From the NCBI GenBank assembly GCA_947646735.1, contig CANTFK010000943.1, forward strand, positions 578,618-642,617: 64,000 nucleotides of DNA. The letters are read 5' to 3'. Origin of the DNA: Peronospora farinosa (lineage: Eukaryota; Oomycota; Peronosporomycetes; Peronosporales; Peronosporaceae). The position numbers and the translations under genes are program-made. This document shows positions 44,645 through 54,026 of the stretch, one piece after another (positions within the stretch are counted from its first letter, which is position 1; the number at the start of each line of letters is the position of its first letter). The notes beneath the pieces were generated by a model. The model searched no databases. It saw only the letters and a program-made list of their open reading frames with translations, and was not told the DNA's origin.

Positions 44645-44716
44645 AGCCCCCAGGCGGGATCGAACCACCGACCTTTCGCTTACGAAGCGAGTGCTCTACC
44701 ACTGAGCTATAGGGGC
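44645..44716 (-). tRNA. tRNA-Thr(CGT), set 3
   Basis: Intact 72-base tRNA-Thr. Its 5' end abuts a SINE-like element instead of a LINE. Confidence 0.95.
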
Positions 44717-44993
44717 TACCCCGGTGGCGTGGGGTAGTGGATTAAGCTTCTGGTCCTCACGGTGTGGATTGCGGGTTCGAGCCCCACACCGGACATCTTC
44801 GTAATTGAACCACACATGGAGAGCGGTCGGCTCCATGCTAAATAATAACCGACCCCAATAACCGTAACGGTATAATACTAATAATAGAGGAAAAAGTATA
44901 GAAAAAAAATTCAGCCTTAGCGAGCTGTGTAATATCTTAGCCATAGCCGAGAAGGTATAGGTTGTGTAAAAGGTAATATACAACTAACTTAAA
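44717..44993 (+). mobile_element. tRNA-derived SINE-like element in the LINE target site
   Basis: A 277-base unit flanked by actgagctataggggc (44701-44716, in tRNA-Thr) and actgagttataggggc (44994-45009), i.e. the same 16-base target duplication as the LINEs with one change. Its first ~75 bases resemble a tRNA (CCGGTGG start, A-box-like GTGGGGTAGTGG, B box GGGTTCGAGCC, CACACCGG end) without a good anticodon stem. The end (gtaatatacaactaac) resembles the LINE 3' end (gtaatatagacaacc), which suggests LINE-dependent mobilisation. Only one copy is seen here. Confidence 0.6.
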
Positions 44994-45009
44994 ACTGAGT
45001 TATAGGGGC
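44994..45009 (-). repeat. Half-tRNA-Thr between SINE-like element and LINE E
   Basis: GCCCCTATAACTCAGT on the minus strand, one substitution from tRNA-Thr positions 1-16. It serves both as the 3' duplication of the SINE-like element and as the 5' flank of LINE E. Confidence 0.85.
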
Positions 45010-46762
45010 TGTTCGTGCTGAGTCGAAAGCACGACCGAGACGCGTCGTACATCCAGCTGATCCCAAGCGAGTTCCTGTATCAGCGACGGAGTGAAGGTGG
45101 TTTGGGAATCCCAAGCCTGGAAGCACATCTCAAGCGCCAGCGTCTTCAGCTGCTTCTGCAGTTCATACGGGCTGCGAGAGTGACGGAAGCGCGGAACTGG
45201 ACGACAGCGAGCTGTGAGTTGCTCCAACTGGTTCTTCCTCGCACCGGTGGCTACAACGCACTCGACTTCCTCGTGGTCTCTCCACTCCGACATGGCGACA
45301 TGATCAAGTGGAGACTGACTTCAACCTGGTGGAGAGCGACGTGGACGTGGTGGTACAAGATCCGGTGGGAAGTCACGTGGCAAGACCTTCCTTTTGAGGA
45401 GCGCGCTTGGTACGGTCTCCGACAGCCGATCTGGTTCCATTCGGATGCAGAGCTTCATTTCGAGCAGACTCCGCGGACTCACACCTGCGTGGCGCATCGG
45501 CGGTGCATTGGGATGGTGGTCGAGCCACAGCGGAGTTTCCGGCTGCACGTGTCACGAGTCTTTGGTGTGCGGTCGCTCGTTGACTTCATGCGTGAAAGCT
45601 GTGCTTGGCCGTCGCAGCAAGATTTCGTCCAGCGCCACCTTGACTTCACGCTTGCATCTGTCTCCCCTGGACAACAGGCAAAGTGGCTGCGAGTGTTGTA
45701 CAAGGAAGCGACTCAGATCGTCGAGCGACTTGGCGCGACGCAGCTTGTTCTGCAGGCTTCGAGCAGTGCACGGCGACTTCTTCCCCATCTGGGTTGCAAT
45801 AGCGACGCGAAGGTGTGCTTGATCCCAGCGATCCCGAGATCTGCGCTGCTGCGTGTGGTGTGGACGCCAAAACCACCGACGAAGCCACATCCGATGACTG
45901 TGCACTCGCAGCGAGTTGGCGACGAGCAGATCAAAGCGTACGTCAAGTTCAGCAAGCACCTGCGCAAGATCCTGCTCCCTGTGTTCGAAGATCTGCAGTT
46001 CCGCCTCGCGTTTCGACTCCTACCGGTTCGATCGCGGTTCTGGTTCCTGCAGCAGTCGAACCCACGCATCATATACTGCATCCGAGACAGGTGCGACGCA
46101 GTCGAGACAGAGCAGCACTTGTTCTTCGAATGTTCACTCGCGACAAGACTGTGGGAACACTTTGGGAACATCATGGCGCCGTTCGTCCGATCTCAACTGA
46201 CATGGGTCATGATAGCGACAGCAAGGAAACCAGTCGTGCGAGACGAATGGAAGGAGTGTGAAGACATCATCGGAGATGTATGGCACACGCTCCGCGCGGT
46301 GACACTCCACTTCATCTGGTCCGACCGCAATCGGTGTCTGTTCGACGGAAGACAGCCCACACCGACGACATCAGCAACGATGGTCATCTTCACCACAGCC
46401 AGCGCGCACTTTCGGCACAACCTGAGGAGGCGCTACGATGACGATGAGAGCGCATCACTGGAGAAGGCGCTTATCAAGATGAGGAAGTATCCGCCTTTTG
46501 GAGATTTTGCAACGGCGCACCCCGCCATGTTCCCAGTCCGTCACCTCCAACAGTAGCCACTGCTCCTGCGTCTATTCACACACATCGGAATCATCCACAC
46601 TCGCACATCACGCAAGAAACAACTTGCACGCTATTCCCAAGAAACATGAAACATAGCAACTGTACAGTATATTTATTAGAAAAACAGCAGTAGTTTCTAT
46701 ACATAGCTAGGTAGATTGAGTAGTCACTTCGTCTAAATTCTAGTAATATAGACAACCTTTCA
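45010..46762 (+). mobile_element. LINE copy E (subfamily 2, 5'-truncated)
   Basis: Starts within ORF2 at the position equal to 52259 of copy F and runs to the ordinary 3' end (...acctttca). It is flanked by two half-tRNA-Thr sequences, as expected for a 5'-truncated target-primed insertion. Confidence 0.93.
45015..46556 (+). pseudogene. LINE E ORF2 C-terminal fragment
   Basis: About 513 codons, identical or nearly so to the end of F ORF2 (from LSRKHDRDASYIQLIPSEF), including the CX4CX7HX4C finger and the terminal VRHLQQ. It lacks endonuclease and RT. Confidence 0.93.
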
Positions 46763-46778
46763 ACTGAGCTATCGGGGC
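46763..46778 (-). repeat. Half-tRNA-Thr between LINE E and LINE F
   Basis: GCCCCGATAGCTCAGT on the minus strand, one substitution from tRNA-Thr. It is both the 3' copy for E and the 5' target copy for F. Confidence 0.88.
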
Positions 46779-46876
46779 ACTTCTCAATTTGCCGGCTACC
46801 CCACAAGTCGACTCTTCAGAAGAACCCTCTCTCGCCCGCCGCTCCCGCCGCCCCCCTCTGTCCAAGCTTTTCCGCT

Positions 46877-49675
46877 ATGTTCGCTCCCACGAATCCAACT
46901 TCGGCCACAGCTGCCAACCCAGCCAATGCCGCTCGTCATCATGGTTCCGGGAAAGAATCCAGTGAGAAGCCTGCCTCGTCTGTTCCCCCGTCGTCCTCAA
47001 CCCATGGCTCTGACCAATCAGAAGCGTGGATTCGTGGAACGGGAGGGAACGGTTCGGTGTCGCAAGACTCTGAACCCACCCCAGGTTCAAGTGCAAGTTC
47101 AAGTTCAACGCGCGAAAATTTGGGATCTGGTTTTCAACCCACCCCAAGTTCAAGTTCAAGTCCAAGTGCAAGTGCAAGTGCAAGTGCAAGTCGACCAAAA
47201 TTGGGATCCGGTTCCGAACCCACCCCAACTGCAAGTTCAACTTGCAAACATTTGGGAAGTGATTTCGAAACTGGAGAAAATTCCAGCTTCAACCCATCTT
47301 CGGAGGGACTTCCAGGACTGGATGAAGCGACCACCCCAGGTGGTACTTTAACCGAGAATCCGCCTGACACCACCACTGACGATGGGGATGTCGTCATGGT
47401 GGAAGGAGGTACTGTGGAAGCGCCAGCCGAAGACACACGTCCGACCATGGCCGAGCTGCTCCGGCAGCACGAACACCTCCGACGCGACCGAGCTGTGATC
47501 GAAGCAGCCCGCAAGCGCGTCGAGACCCCGAAGCCTCTTGCTGTGGACATCGAGGCGATTGAGCGCCAGTATGCTGCTGGTCACGACTGGTCGCTCATCG
47601 CTTCAAGAATGGAACAAGCGCGTCCCTATCAGCTACCGAGAGCCAAGTTTGACATGGTGATCGAGACTGGTAGAGCGCTTGCGAAGACTTCCGTCCACAA
47701 GATACTGGCGTCGCTTGCCGGTCCGGATCATGGAAACAGTGAGCTCGAAGAGCTGTACAAGCAATTCGAGATTGGCCAGATTTCCAAGATGCCGGGAGGC
47801 AACTTGCGCGTCAAGGTCAAGTCGAAAGAAGCCTGTGTGCGCTTGGAGCGCACCAAGGTGAATATCCTTGGAGGTGTGTTCACCTTCAAGGAGTTCGACA
47901 TCCTTGGCGACAAGTACTACTTGGATATTTCCAATGTAGACTGCGACATGGATACGGATATGATCCTGCACCGACTGTTCCTTCTTGGATGCAAGCCGGT
48001 ATACGACACCTTCCGTGAAGTGAACATGCCGACTGGAGTCACGTCTGCGACATGGCGGGTGTACTTCCTGTCGAGATCGTGCCCTCCAGCTTTGATCATC
48101 AACAACTGTGTGTGTGATCAGCTGGTCTTCGACAACAAGCTTCATCCTGCTCACGGGAAAAATGCGCCGTTCAGCTCAGAGCGAATGCCATTTGGCTATC
48201 GCTCGCACCACGGAATCGATCTGGGCACGCAAGATAGCGTCTTTCCGCCACCTGAGCCTGCGTCCGAGCCAGATCGCCAGCAGCAGCAACAACACCAGCA
48301 ATACCAACAACCGAAGACGTACGCGCAAGCTGCGAATGCGAATGCGAATGCGAATGCGAAGCCCAAGCCGATGCCCAAACAAACCTCGCTGCAGAGGGCA
48401 GTCGAGGACGCGAAAAAACGGGAAGGTCAGCTCCAGAAAGGAGCTCAGCATGGCAAGCCACCCGCTGCCAATCAGCTCACCAAGCTTCAAGGAAGCAACT
48501 CGGATGCGCTCTCGATCTCGACGTTCAACGGATCCAACGGCAAGATCACTCCCCCAGGGAGTCCGAAAGCTACAGCCAAGCCGAAGCTGTTGTTGACCAC
48601 CGGAGCCAGCGATGGCTTCATCGATGCGTCCAACAAGAAGAAACGCGGCCGCAACGCGATCGACTTCTCCAACATGTTGGTGAAGCAGTCCACGCAGCCC
48701 TTGAATGGCATCGCCACCTCCAACTACTTTCATGCGCTCCAGTCGATGGAGGTCAAGTTCGAATCGAAGAACTTGACTGCTGACAAACAGTATGGAGTCC
48801 GCTATCAGGTTGTCCCTGCGGATGTGAAGCGTCCCGACGAATTGAAGACCTCGACCGAGTCTGCTTTCTTCGTCGAGAAGCACCACACGAAGATCAAGAA
48901 AGCAGCAAAGGCGTCGCCGGTCCTCGAAGTGACCGAGGCGATGATCAACGACGAGAACACGGCGCTTCTCAACACCCTCCCTGACTGTCTTGCGAAAGCG
49001 GACAAGAAGGTCGACGGCGTGTGCAAGCTGCTCGAGAACGCCACGAATCCTGACCACATCACGAAGAAAGCGGTCGAGTGTCCGCTCGCCTTCAACAGCG
49101 CATTGGCGTTGAAGATGGCTGGAAGCGGACACGAGATCGCAGAACTGGCGCAACTTCACGCGATCAACCGCGTGTTCTGTGCGACGCAGCCCAATGAAGA
49201 CACCACGTTCAGCACGAAGTGGAAGAAGCTGATGGGATCGGCAGTTCCGTCGAAGCGTAGCGACATTTTCAAGACGTGTGCGAAGTGGTGGACGTCGTCC
49301 GACTCGATCAAGGAGCTGTCTCGCTCGTCCAAGGCTTTGGGCATGTTCGAGCTCATGCTCATGTCGATCGCGCCGACGATCTTCAACAACGACCACTGGA
49401 TCCAGTACCTCACGGGTCAGCCCGTCGAGTGGATCCCAGCACACAACACGCGACTTCTCCACGTGAACACCCTCCTTCGTCTCTTGCGGTCCGAGCTCGG
49501 TGCGCACTGTATGCAGCAGTGGAGTGAAGTGCAGTGGCAAGGTCACCTTCTGGACGACCTCGAGTCGCTTCAGAAGCTTGACGGGTTCTACAAAGAAGAC
49601 GCTTCGGTGTTGCAGCTTCAAGTCGTTGAAGGTGGAGTTGCGATGGTAGCGGGCGGATTGGCCACTCGTTGCTAA
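46877..49675 (+). CDS. LINE F ORF1, gag-like protein, 932 aa
   Basis: Starts MFAPTNPTS. Residues ~55-130 are Ser-rich and contain an in-frame hexanucleotide repeat (Ser-Ala dipeptides). The conserved core begins at TRPTMAELLRQHEHLRRDRA, with ETPKPLAVDIEAIERQYAAGHDW, LERTKVNILGGVFTFKEFDIL and WRVYFLSRSCPPAL. A Gln-rich and Asn-Ala-repeat linker follows, then KQTSLQRAVEDAKKREGQL. The second conserved block (NAIDFSNMLVKQ...WIQYLTGQPVEWIPAHNTRLL) ends VAGGLATRC. Part of the core may be an RRM-like fold; I see no CCHC knuckle. Expected role: RNP formation with LINE RNA. By eye it is roughly three-quarters identical to subfamily 1 ORF1 in the conserved parts. Confidence 0.88.
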   Translation: MFAPTNPTSATAANPANAARHHGSGKESSEKPASSVPPSSSTHGSDQSEAWIRGTGGNGSVSQDSEPTPGSSASSSSTRENLGSGFQPTPSSSSSPSASASASASRPKLGSGSEPTPTASSTCKHLGSDFETGENSSFNPSSEGLPGLDEATTPGGTLTENPPDTTTDDGDVVMVEGGTVEAPAEDTRPTMAELLRQHEHLRRDRAVIEAARKRVETPKPLAVDIEAIERQYAAGHDWSLIASRMEQARPYQLPRAKFDMVIETGRALAKTSVHKILASLAGPDHGNSELEELYKQFEIGQISKMPGGNLRVKVKSKEACVRLERTKVNILGGVFTFKEFDILGDKYYLDISNVDCDMDTDMILHRLFLLGCKPVYDTFREVNMPTGVTSATWRVYFLSRSCPPALIINNCVCDQLVFDNKLHPAHGKNAPFSSERMPFGYRSHHGIDLGTQDSVFPPPEPASEPDRQQQQQHQQYQQPKTYAQAANANANANAKPKPMPKQTSLQRAVEDAKKREGQLQKGAQHGKPPAANQLTKLQGSNSDALSISTFNGSNGKITPPGSPKATAKPKLLLTTGASDGFIDASNKKKRGRNAIDFSNMLVKQSTQPLNGIATSNYFHALQSMEVKFESKNLTADKQYGVRYQVVPADVKRPDELKTSTESAFFVEKHHTKIKKAAKASPVLEVTEAMINDENTALLNTLPDCLAKADKKVDGVCKLLENATNPDHITKKAVECPLAFNSALALKMAGSGHEIAELAQLHAINRVFCATQPNEDTTFSTKWKKLMGSAVPSKRSDIFKTCAKWWTSSDSIKELSRSSKALGMFELMLMSIAPTIFNNDHWIQYLTGQPVEWIPAHNTRLLHVNTLLRLLRSELGAHCMQQWSEVQWQGHLLDDLESLQKLDGFYKEDASVLQLQVVEGGVAMVAGGLATRC

Positions 49676-49724
49676 ACCTTCCTCGACGTCACAACCGACG
49701 TGGAGCAACATCAGTGTTCTGACT

Positions 49725-52700
49725 GTGAACACTAATGGCATCAAGAAGAATGGCCACCTATTTATCGAGAGCATGCTCTCCAAGTACTCAATGGCGTGCG
49801 TCCAAGAAACCAAGTTCGGCGACAGCACCCATCTTTCCAATTTCAAGTTCCACCTCGACTCGAGCTTCAAGCACAAGGTCTTCGTGGACGACCCCAACTC
49901 ACAGCTGCATCGACCCACGCGAGGACGGAGCAATGGAGTGTTGACTGTGCTCCGCTCTGACTTCCCTGGCTTCGACTCGGCTGTTGAATTTCCAAGTCTG
50001 TCGGTTCCCGGACGCTACCTCGTCGTGAAAGTAATGGTTGAGAGTGCTCCCATCTACATTCACAACGTGTATGCGCCTGTGGACCGCCAAGAAAAGCAAC
50101 AATTCTTCTCGAGCTTGGCGACCGAGGAGTTCGAAGATCAAGCGACGCATTTTGTGTTGGGCGATCTCAACACTCCCCTGGACCCGAGACTTGATTCTTC
50201 CAACCCCGACTTGCGCTACGATCCCAGCCGGTCCAGTTGCCTCGAATGGTTGGCGAAGCTGGGTGTCGTCGATGCATGGCGGATCCACTTCGACACCAAG
50301 CGTGTGTTCACTGGTCCTCTTCCTCGGAAGAATCGGCTGGACTACATCTTGCTGTCAGAGTCTTTCTACGACCGCTTCTACGACACCTCCAAGTACTTCC
50401 TGCCGATGCATGCTGGAGACCACCTTGCTCACAGTGTGAGTTTCAGGTCTGGCTCGCAGCTGCATGGACGAGGGTACTGGAAGTTCCCCCGCTATCTGCT
50501 GGAATACCCAGTGGTGGTGTCTGCGATCGAGAAAGAAGCCGAGCTGGTCCGAGACAAGCTACGCACCACGTCCAACCCAGGCAAGATCTGGGAGGAATGG
50601 AAGGCGAGCATCAAGACCCAACTCCAAGACGTGCAGAAGAAGCTCCGGATGCAAGACTCTCAAGCTGTCGAAGAAGCTCGCGTGCAGTTGGATCAAGCTG
50701 CGGCAAGGTATCGCACAGCAGGAAGCGATTCGAATCGAGACCACTTCGACGAAGCCATGAGGAACTATAAGGAGACGGTCACGCGGACGAGCCAATACAA
50801 CCAAGACACTGCATTCGACTTCCAAGCCGCCAACTCCGAGAAATCGACCAAGCACTTCTTCCGTCCGCTGGACACGAGCTTGAGACGAGTCTCGATCGAA
50901 GAGGTGATGACACCGGGTGGAAGTGTCTCGACGAACCCTCACGAGATCTCTCTCCGCTTCCTGGAGCACTGGGGGTCCGAGATGGGAGACCCCAACAGTC
51001 CGACAGGGAGAGCTCCTCCACCCGACGATGGCATGCAGCGCAAGCTTCTCGACTCGATTGTCTGCTTCGTCACGGAGACTGACCGTGCGATCTTGGACGC
51101 ACCGGTCACTTCTTCGGACCTTGCGAGCGCGATCCGACACATGAAAGCGTCGTCAGCACCCGGCATGGACGGATTGACCGCTGGTTTCTACCAGGTGGCT
51201 CCGGACGTGTTCGGAGAGTGCTTGAGCATCGTGTTCAACGAACGTCTCAAGCGTGGCGTGCTGCTCCCGTCTCAGCGCAAGTCTGCAGTCGTGCTTCTGC
51301 ACAAGAAGGGTTCGAGAGCAGAGCCTGGCAACTACCGACCCATCGCACTGGTGCAAGTCGATGTGAAGGTGCTGTCCAAGGCTCTGACGTATCGACTCCA
51401 GCAAGTGATCGCCGACTTGATCCATCCCGACCAGAAGGGCTTCGTCAAGGGTCGCTCAATTCACCACCATGTGCGGTTCCTCGCGGACCTCCAAGACTTG
51501 ACAACGAGTCGCGATGAAGAAGCGTACGCGATGTTCTTGGACTTCCAGAAGGCGTTCGATCGAGTGAACTGGGACTACATGTTCCGGCTGCTCGAGCGAA
51601 TGAGGTTCGGTTCAGAGTTTGCTCAGTGGATCAAGCTGCTGTACACCGACCCTCAAGCGCATCTTCTCATCAACCAGAACATCCAGCCTGCGCTGTTTCC
51701 GACACGAGGAGTGAAGCAAGGCGATCCGTTGTCTGCGCTGCTCTTCGTCTTGACCATCGAGCCGCTCGGCAACATGCTGCGTGCGCACGAAGAGTACGGA
51801 GTGTGTCTGAATGCAGACCACACGACGACGAGCACGTTCTTCGCGGACGACTCAACTCTGCTTGCGAGCTCGATACCGAACTTGCAGGCGCAGCTTGACA
51901 CCGTGGATGAGTACTGCAAAGGCTCTGGCGCGAAGCTCAATCTGTCCAAGTCGACGCTGCTAGCACTAAATCGGAACCAGACCTGCCCTTCGCTCCCCGG
52001 AGTGCAAGTGCTGGGTCGTGCGGAGACGGTGAAGTACCTTGGCATCCCGTTTGGGCAGTCGTCGGTGGATGACGACCTCGTGGAGTTCCTCGAGCAGCGC
52101 TTCTACGACGGCTTCAAGATGTGGTACCGGCGCGCAAGGACGCTTCGTGGGCGACTTCTGGTCGCTCAAACGATGGTGCTCTCCCGCTTGTGGCACTACA
52201 CACAACATGTGTCAATCCCAGCAACAGTCGTGAAGCGATGGCAGTCGATGCTGAATCGGTTCGTGCTGAGTCGAAAGCACGACCGAGACGCGTCGTACAT
52301 CCAGCTGATCCCAAGCGAGTTCCTGTATCAGCGACGGAGTGAAGGTGGTTTGGGAATCCCAAGCCTGGAAGCACATCTCAAGCGCCAGCGTCTTCAGCTG
52401 CTTCTGCAGTTCATACGGGCTGCGAGAGTGACGGAAGCGCGGAACTGGACGACAGCGAGCTGTGAGTTGCTCCAACTGGTTCTTCCTCGCACCGGTGGCT
52501 ACAACGCACTCGACTTCCTCGTGGTCTCTCCACTCCGACATGGCGACATGATCAAGTGGAGACTGACTTCAACCTGGTGGAGAGCGACGTGGACGTGGTG
52601 GTACAAGATCCGGTGGGAAGTCACGTGGCAAGACCTTCCTTTTGAGGAGCGCGCTTGGTACGGTCTCCGACAGCCGATCTGGTTCCATTCGGATGCAGAG

Positions 52701-53804
52701 CTTCATTTCGAGCAGACTCCGCGGACTCACACCTGCGTGGCGCATCGGCGGTGCATTGGGATGGTGGTCGAGCCACAGCGGAGTTTCCGGCTGCACGTGT
52801 CACGAGTCTTTGGTGTGCGGTCGCTCGTTGACTTCATGCGTGAAAGCTGTGCTTGGCCGTCGCAGCAAGATTTCGTCCAGCGCCACCTTGACTTCACGCT
52901 TGCATCTGTCTCCCCTGGACAACAGGCAAAGTGGCTGCGAGTGTTGTACAAGGAAGCGACTCAGATCGTCGAGCGACTTGGCGCGACGCAGCTTGTTCTG
53001 CAGGCTTCGAGCAGTGCACGGCGACTTCTTCCCCATCTGGGTTGCAATAGCGACGCGAAGGTGTGCTTGATCCCAGCGATCCCGAGATCTGCGCTGCTGC
53101 GTGTGGTGTGGACGCCAAAACCACCGACGAAGCCACATCCGATGACTGTGCACTCGCAGCGAGTTGGCGACGAGCAGATCAAAGCGTACGTCAAGTTCAG
53201 CAAGCACCTGCGCAAGATCCTGCTCCCTGTGTTCGAAGATCTGCAGTTCCGCCTCGCGTTTCGACTCCTACCGGTTCGATCGCGGTTCTGGTTCCTGCAG
53301 CAGTCGAACCCACGCATCATATACTGCATCCGAGACAGGTGCGACGCAGTCGAGACAGAGCAGCACTTGTTCTTCGAATGTTCACTCGCGACAAGACTGT
53401 GGGAACACTTTGGGAACATCATGGCGCCGTTCGTCCGATCTCAACTGACATGGGTCATGATAGCGACAGCAAGGAAACCAGTCGTGCGAGACGAATGGAA
53501 GGAGTGTGAAGACATCATCGGAGATGTATGGCACACGCTCCGCGCGGTGACACTCCACTTCATCTGGTCCGACCGCAATCGGTGTCTGTTCGACGGAAGA
53601 CAGCCCACACCGACGACATCAGCAACGATGGTCATCTTCACCACAGCCAGCGCGCACTTTCGGCACAACCTGAGGAGGCGCTACGATGACGATGAGAGCG
53701 CATCACTGGAGAAGGCGCTTATCAAGATGAGGAAGTATCCGCCTTTTGGAGATTTTGCAACGGCGCACCCCGCCATGTTCCCAGTCCGTCACCTCCAACA
53801 GTAG
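49725..53804 (+). CDS. LINE F ORF2, APE endonuclease and reverse transcriptase, 1359 aa
   Basis: Numbered from V of VNTNG (GTG at 49725). APE endonuclease ~1-240: N in VNTNG, QETK near 27, NVYAP 114-118, GDLN 146-149, RLDYI 204-208, GDH 231-233. RT ~515-780: HKKGSRAEPGNYRPIAL, DQKGFVKGRS, FLDFQKAFDRVNWDYMF, RGVKQGDPLSALLF 661-674, catalytic FADD 706-709. C-terminal finger CX4CX7HX4C at 1201-1219 (zf-RVT type). The layout and motifs are those of Tx1/L1-type LINEs. The frame is +1 to ORF1 and is open upstream to about 49646, but no ATG precedes the endonuclease start (WSNISVLTVNTNG), so initiation must be by frameshift, re-initiation or a non-AUG codon. The enzyme is presumed to nick the tRNA A box and prime reverse transcription. 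Confidence 0.92.
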   Translation: MNTNGIKKNGHLFIESMLSKYSMACVQETKFGDSTHLSNFKFHLDSSFKHKVFVDDPNSQLHRPTRGRSNGVLTVLRSDFPGFDSAVEFPSLSVPGRYLVVKVMVESAPIYIHNVYAPVDRQEKQQFFSSLATEEFEDQATHFVLGDLNTPLDPRLDSSNPDLRYDPSRSSCLEWLAKLGVVDAWRIHFDTKRVFTGPLPRKNRLDYILLSESFYDRFYDTSKYFLPMHAGDHLAHSVSFRSGSQLHGRGYWKFPRYLLEYPVVVSAIEKEAELVRDKLRTTSNPGKIWEEWKASIKTQLQDVQKKLRMQDSQAVEEARVQLDQAAARYRTAGSDSNRDHFDEAMRNYKETVTRTSQYNQDTAFDFQAANSEKSTKHFFRPLDTSLRRVSIEEVMTPGGSVSTNPHEISLRFLEHWGSEMGDPNSPTGRAPPPDDGMQRKLLDSIVCFVTETDRAILDAPVTSSDLASAIRHMKASSAPGMDGLTAGFYQVAPDVFGECLSIVFNERLKRGVLLPSQRKSAVVLLHKKGSRAEPGNYRPIALVQVDVKVLSKALTYRLQQVIADLIHPDQKGFVKGRSIHHHVRFLADLQDLTTSRDEEAYAMFLDFQKAFDRVNWDYMFRLLERMRFGSEFAQWIKLLYTDPQAHLLINQNIQPALFPTRGVKQGDPLSALLFVLTIEPLGNMLRAHEEYGVCLNADHTTTSTFFADDSTLLASSIPNLQAQLDTVDEYCKGSGAKLNLSKSTLLALNRNQTCPSLPGVQVLGRAETVKYLGIPFGQSSVDDDLVEFLEQRFYDGFKMWYRRARTLRGRLLVAQTMVLSRLWHYTQHVSIPATVVKRWQSMLNRFVLSRKHDRDASYIQLIPSEFLYQRRSEGGLGIPSLEAHLKRQRLQLLLQFIRAARVTEARNWTTASCELLQLVLPRTGGYNALDFLVVSPLRHGDMIKWRLTSTWWRATWTWWYKIRWEVTWQDLPFEERAWYGLRQPIWFHSDAELHFEQTPRTHTCVAHRRCIGMVVEPQRSFRLHVSRVFGVRSLVDFMRESCAWPSQQDFVQRHLDFTLASVSPGQQAKWLRVLYKEATQIVERLGATQLVLQASSSARRLLPHLGCNSDAKVCLIPAIPRSALLRVVWTPKPPTKPHPMTVHSQRVGDEQIKAYVKFSKHLRKILLPVFEDLQFRLAFRLLPVRSRFWFLQQSNPRIIYCIRDRCDAVETEQHLFFECSLATRLWEHFGNIMAPFVRSQLTWVMIATARKPVVRDEWKECEDIIGDVWHTLRAVTLHFIWSDRNRCLFDGRQPTPTTSATMVIFTTASAHFRHNLRRRYDDDESASLEKALIKMRKYPPFGDFATAHPAMFPVRHLQQ

Positions 53805-54010
53805 CCACTGCTCCTGCGTCTATTCACACACATCGGAATCATCCACACTCGCACATCACGCAAGAAACAACTTGCACGCTATTCCCAAGAAACATGAAAC
53901 ATAGCAACTGTACAGTATATTTATTAGAAAAACAGCAGTAGTTTCTATACATAGCTAGGTAGATTGAGTAGTCACTTCGTCTAAATTCTAGTAATATAGA
54001 CAACCTTTCA

Positions 54011-54026
54011 ACTGAGCTATAGGGGC
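54011..54026 (-). repeat. Half-tRNA-Thr (LINE F 3' target-site copy)
   Basis: GCCCCTATAGCTCAGT on the minus strand, exact tRNA-Thr positions 1-16. Confidence 0.95.

Larger units (their letters stand above)
24523..44716. repeat. Large inverted repeat, ~9 kb arms
   Basis: The left arm (24523-33764: Thr, Ser, U6, Trp, spacer, LINE C) and the right arm (35633-44716: LINE D, spacer, Trp, U6, Ser, Thr) are reverse complements with small differences. They surround one further tRNA/U6 set at 33765-35632. Confidence 0.9.
46779..54010 (+). mobile_element. LINE copy F (subfamily 2, full length, both ORFs open)
   Basis: About 7.23 kb: 98-base 5' UTR, ORF1, 49-base gap, ORF2, ~206-base 3' UTR. It is flanked by half-tRNA-Thr copies at 46763-46778 and 54011-54026 that differ at one base. 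With copy G it is the best candidate for an active element. Confidence 0.95.

Noticed and set aside
44718..44793. Functional tRNA-Glu(CTC)-like gene
   Set aside because: A and B boxes and a CTC triplet are present, but the anticodon stem does not pair well, and the unit continues into a body and tail flanked by a target duplication, which fits a SINE head better.
48176..49933. Long antisense ORF (585 codons) opposite LINE F ORF1/ORF2, repeated at 57702-59459
   Set aside because: Arg/Leu/Val-rich composition typical of an antisense shadow of a codon-biased gene. It has no motif, and its counterpart is broken in subfamily 1.
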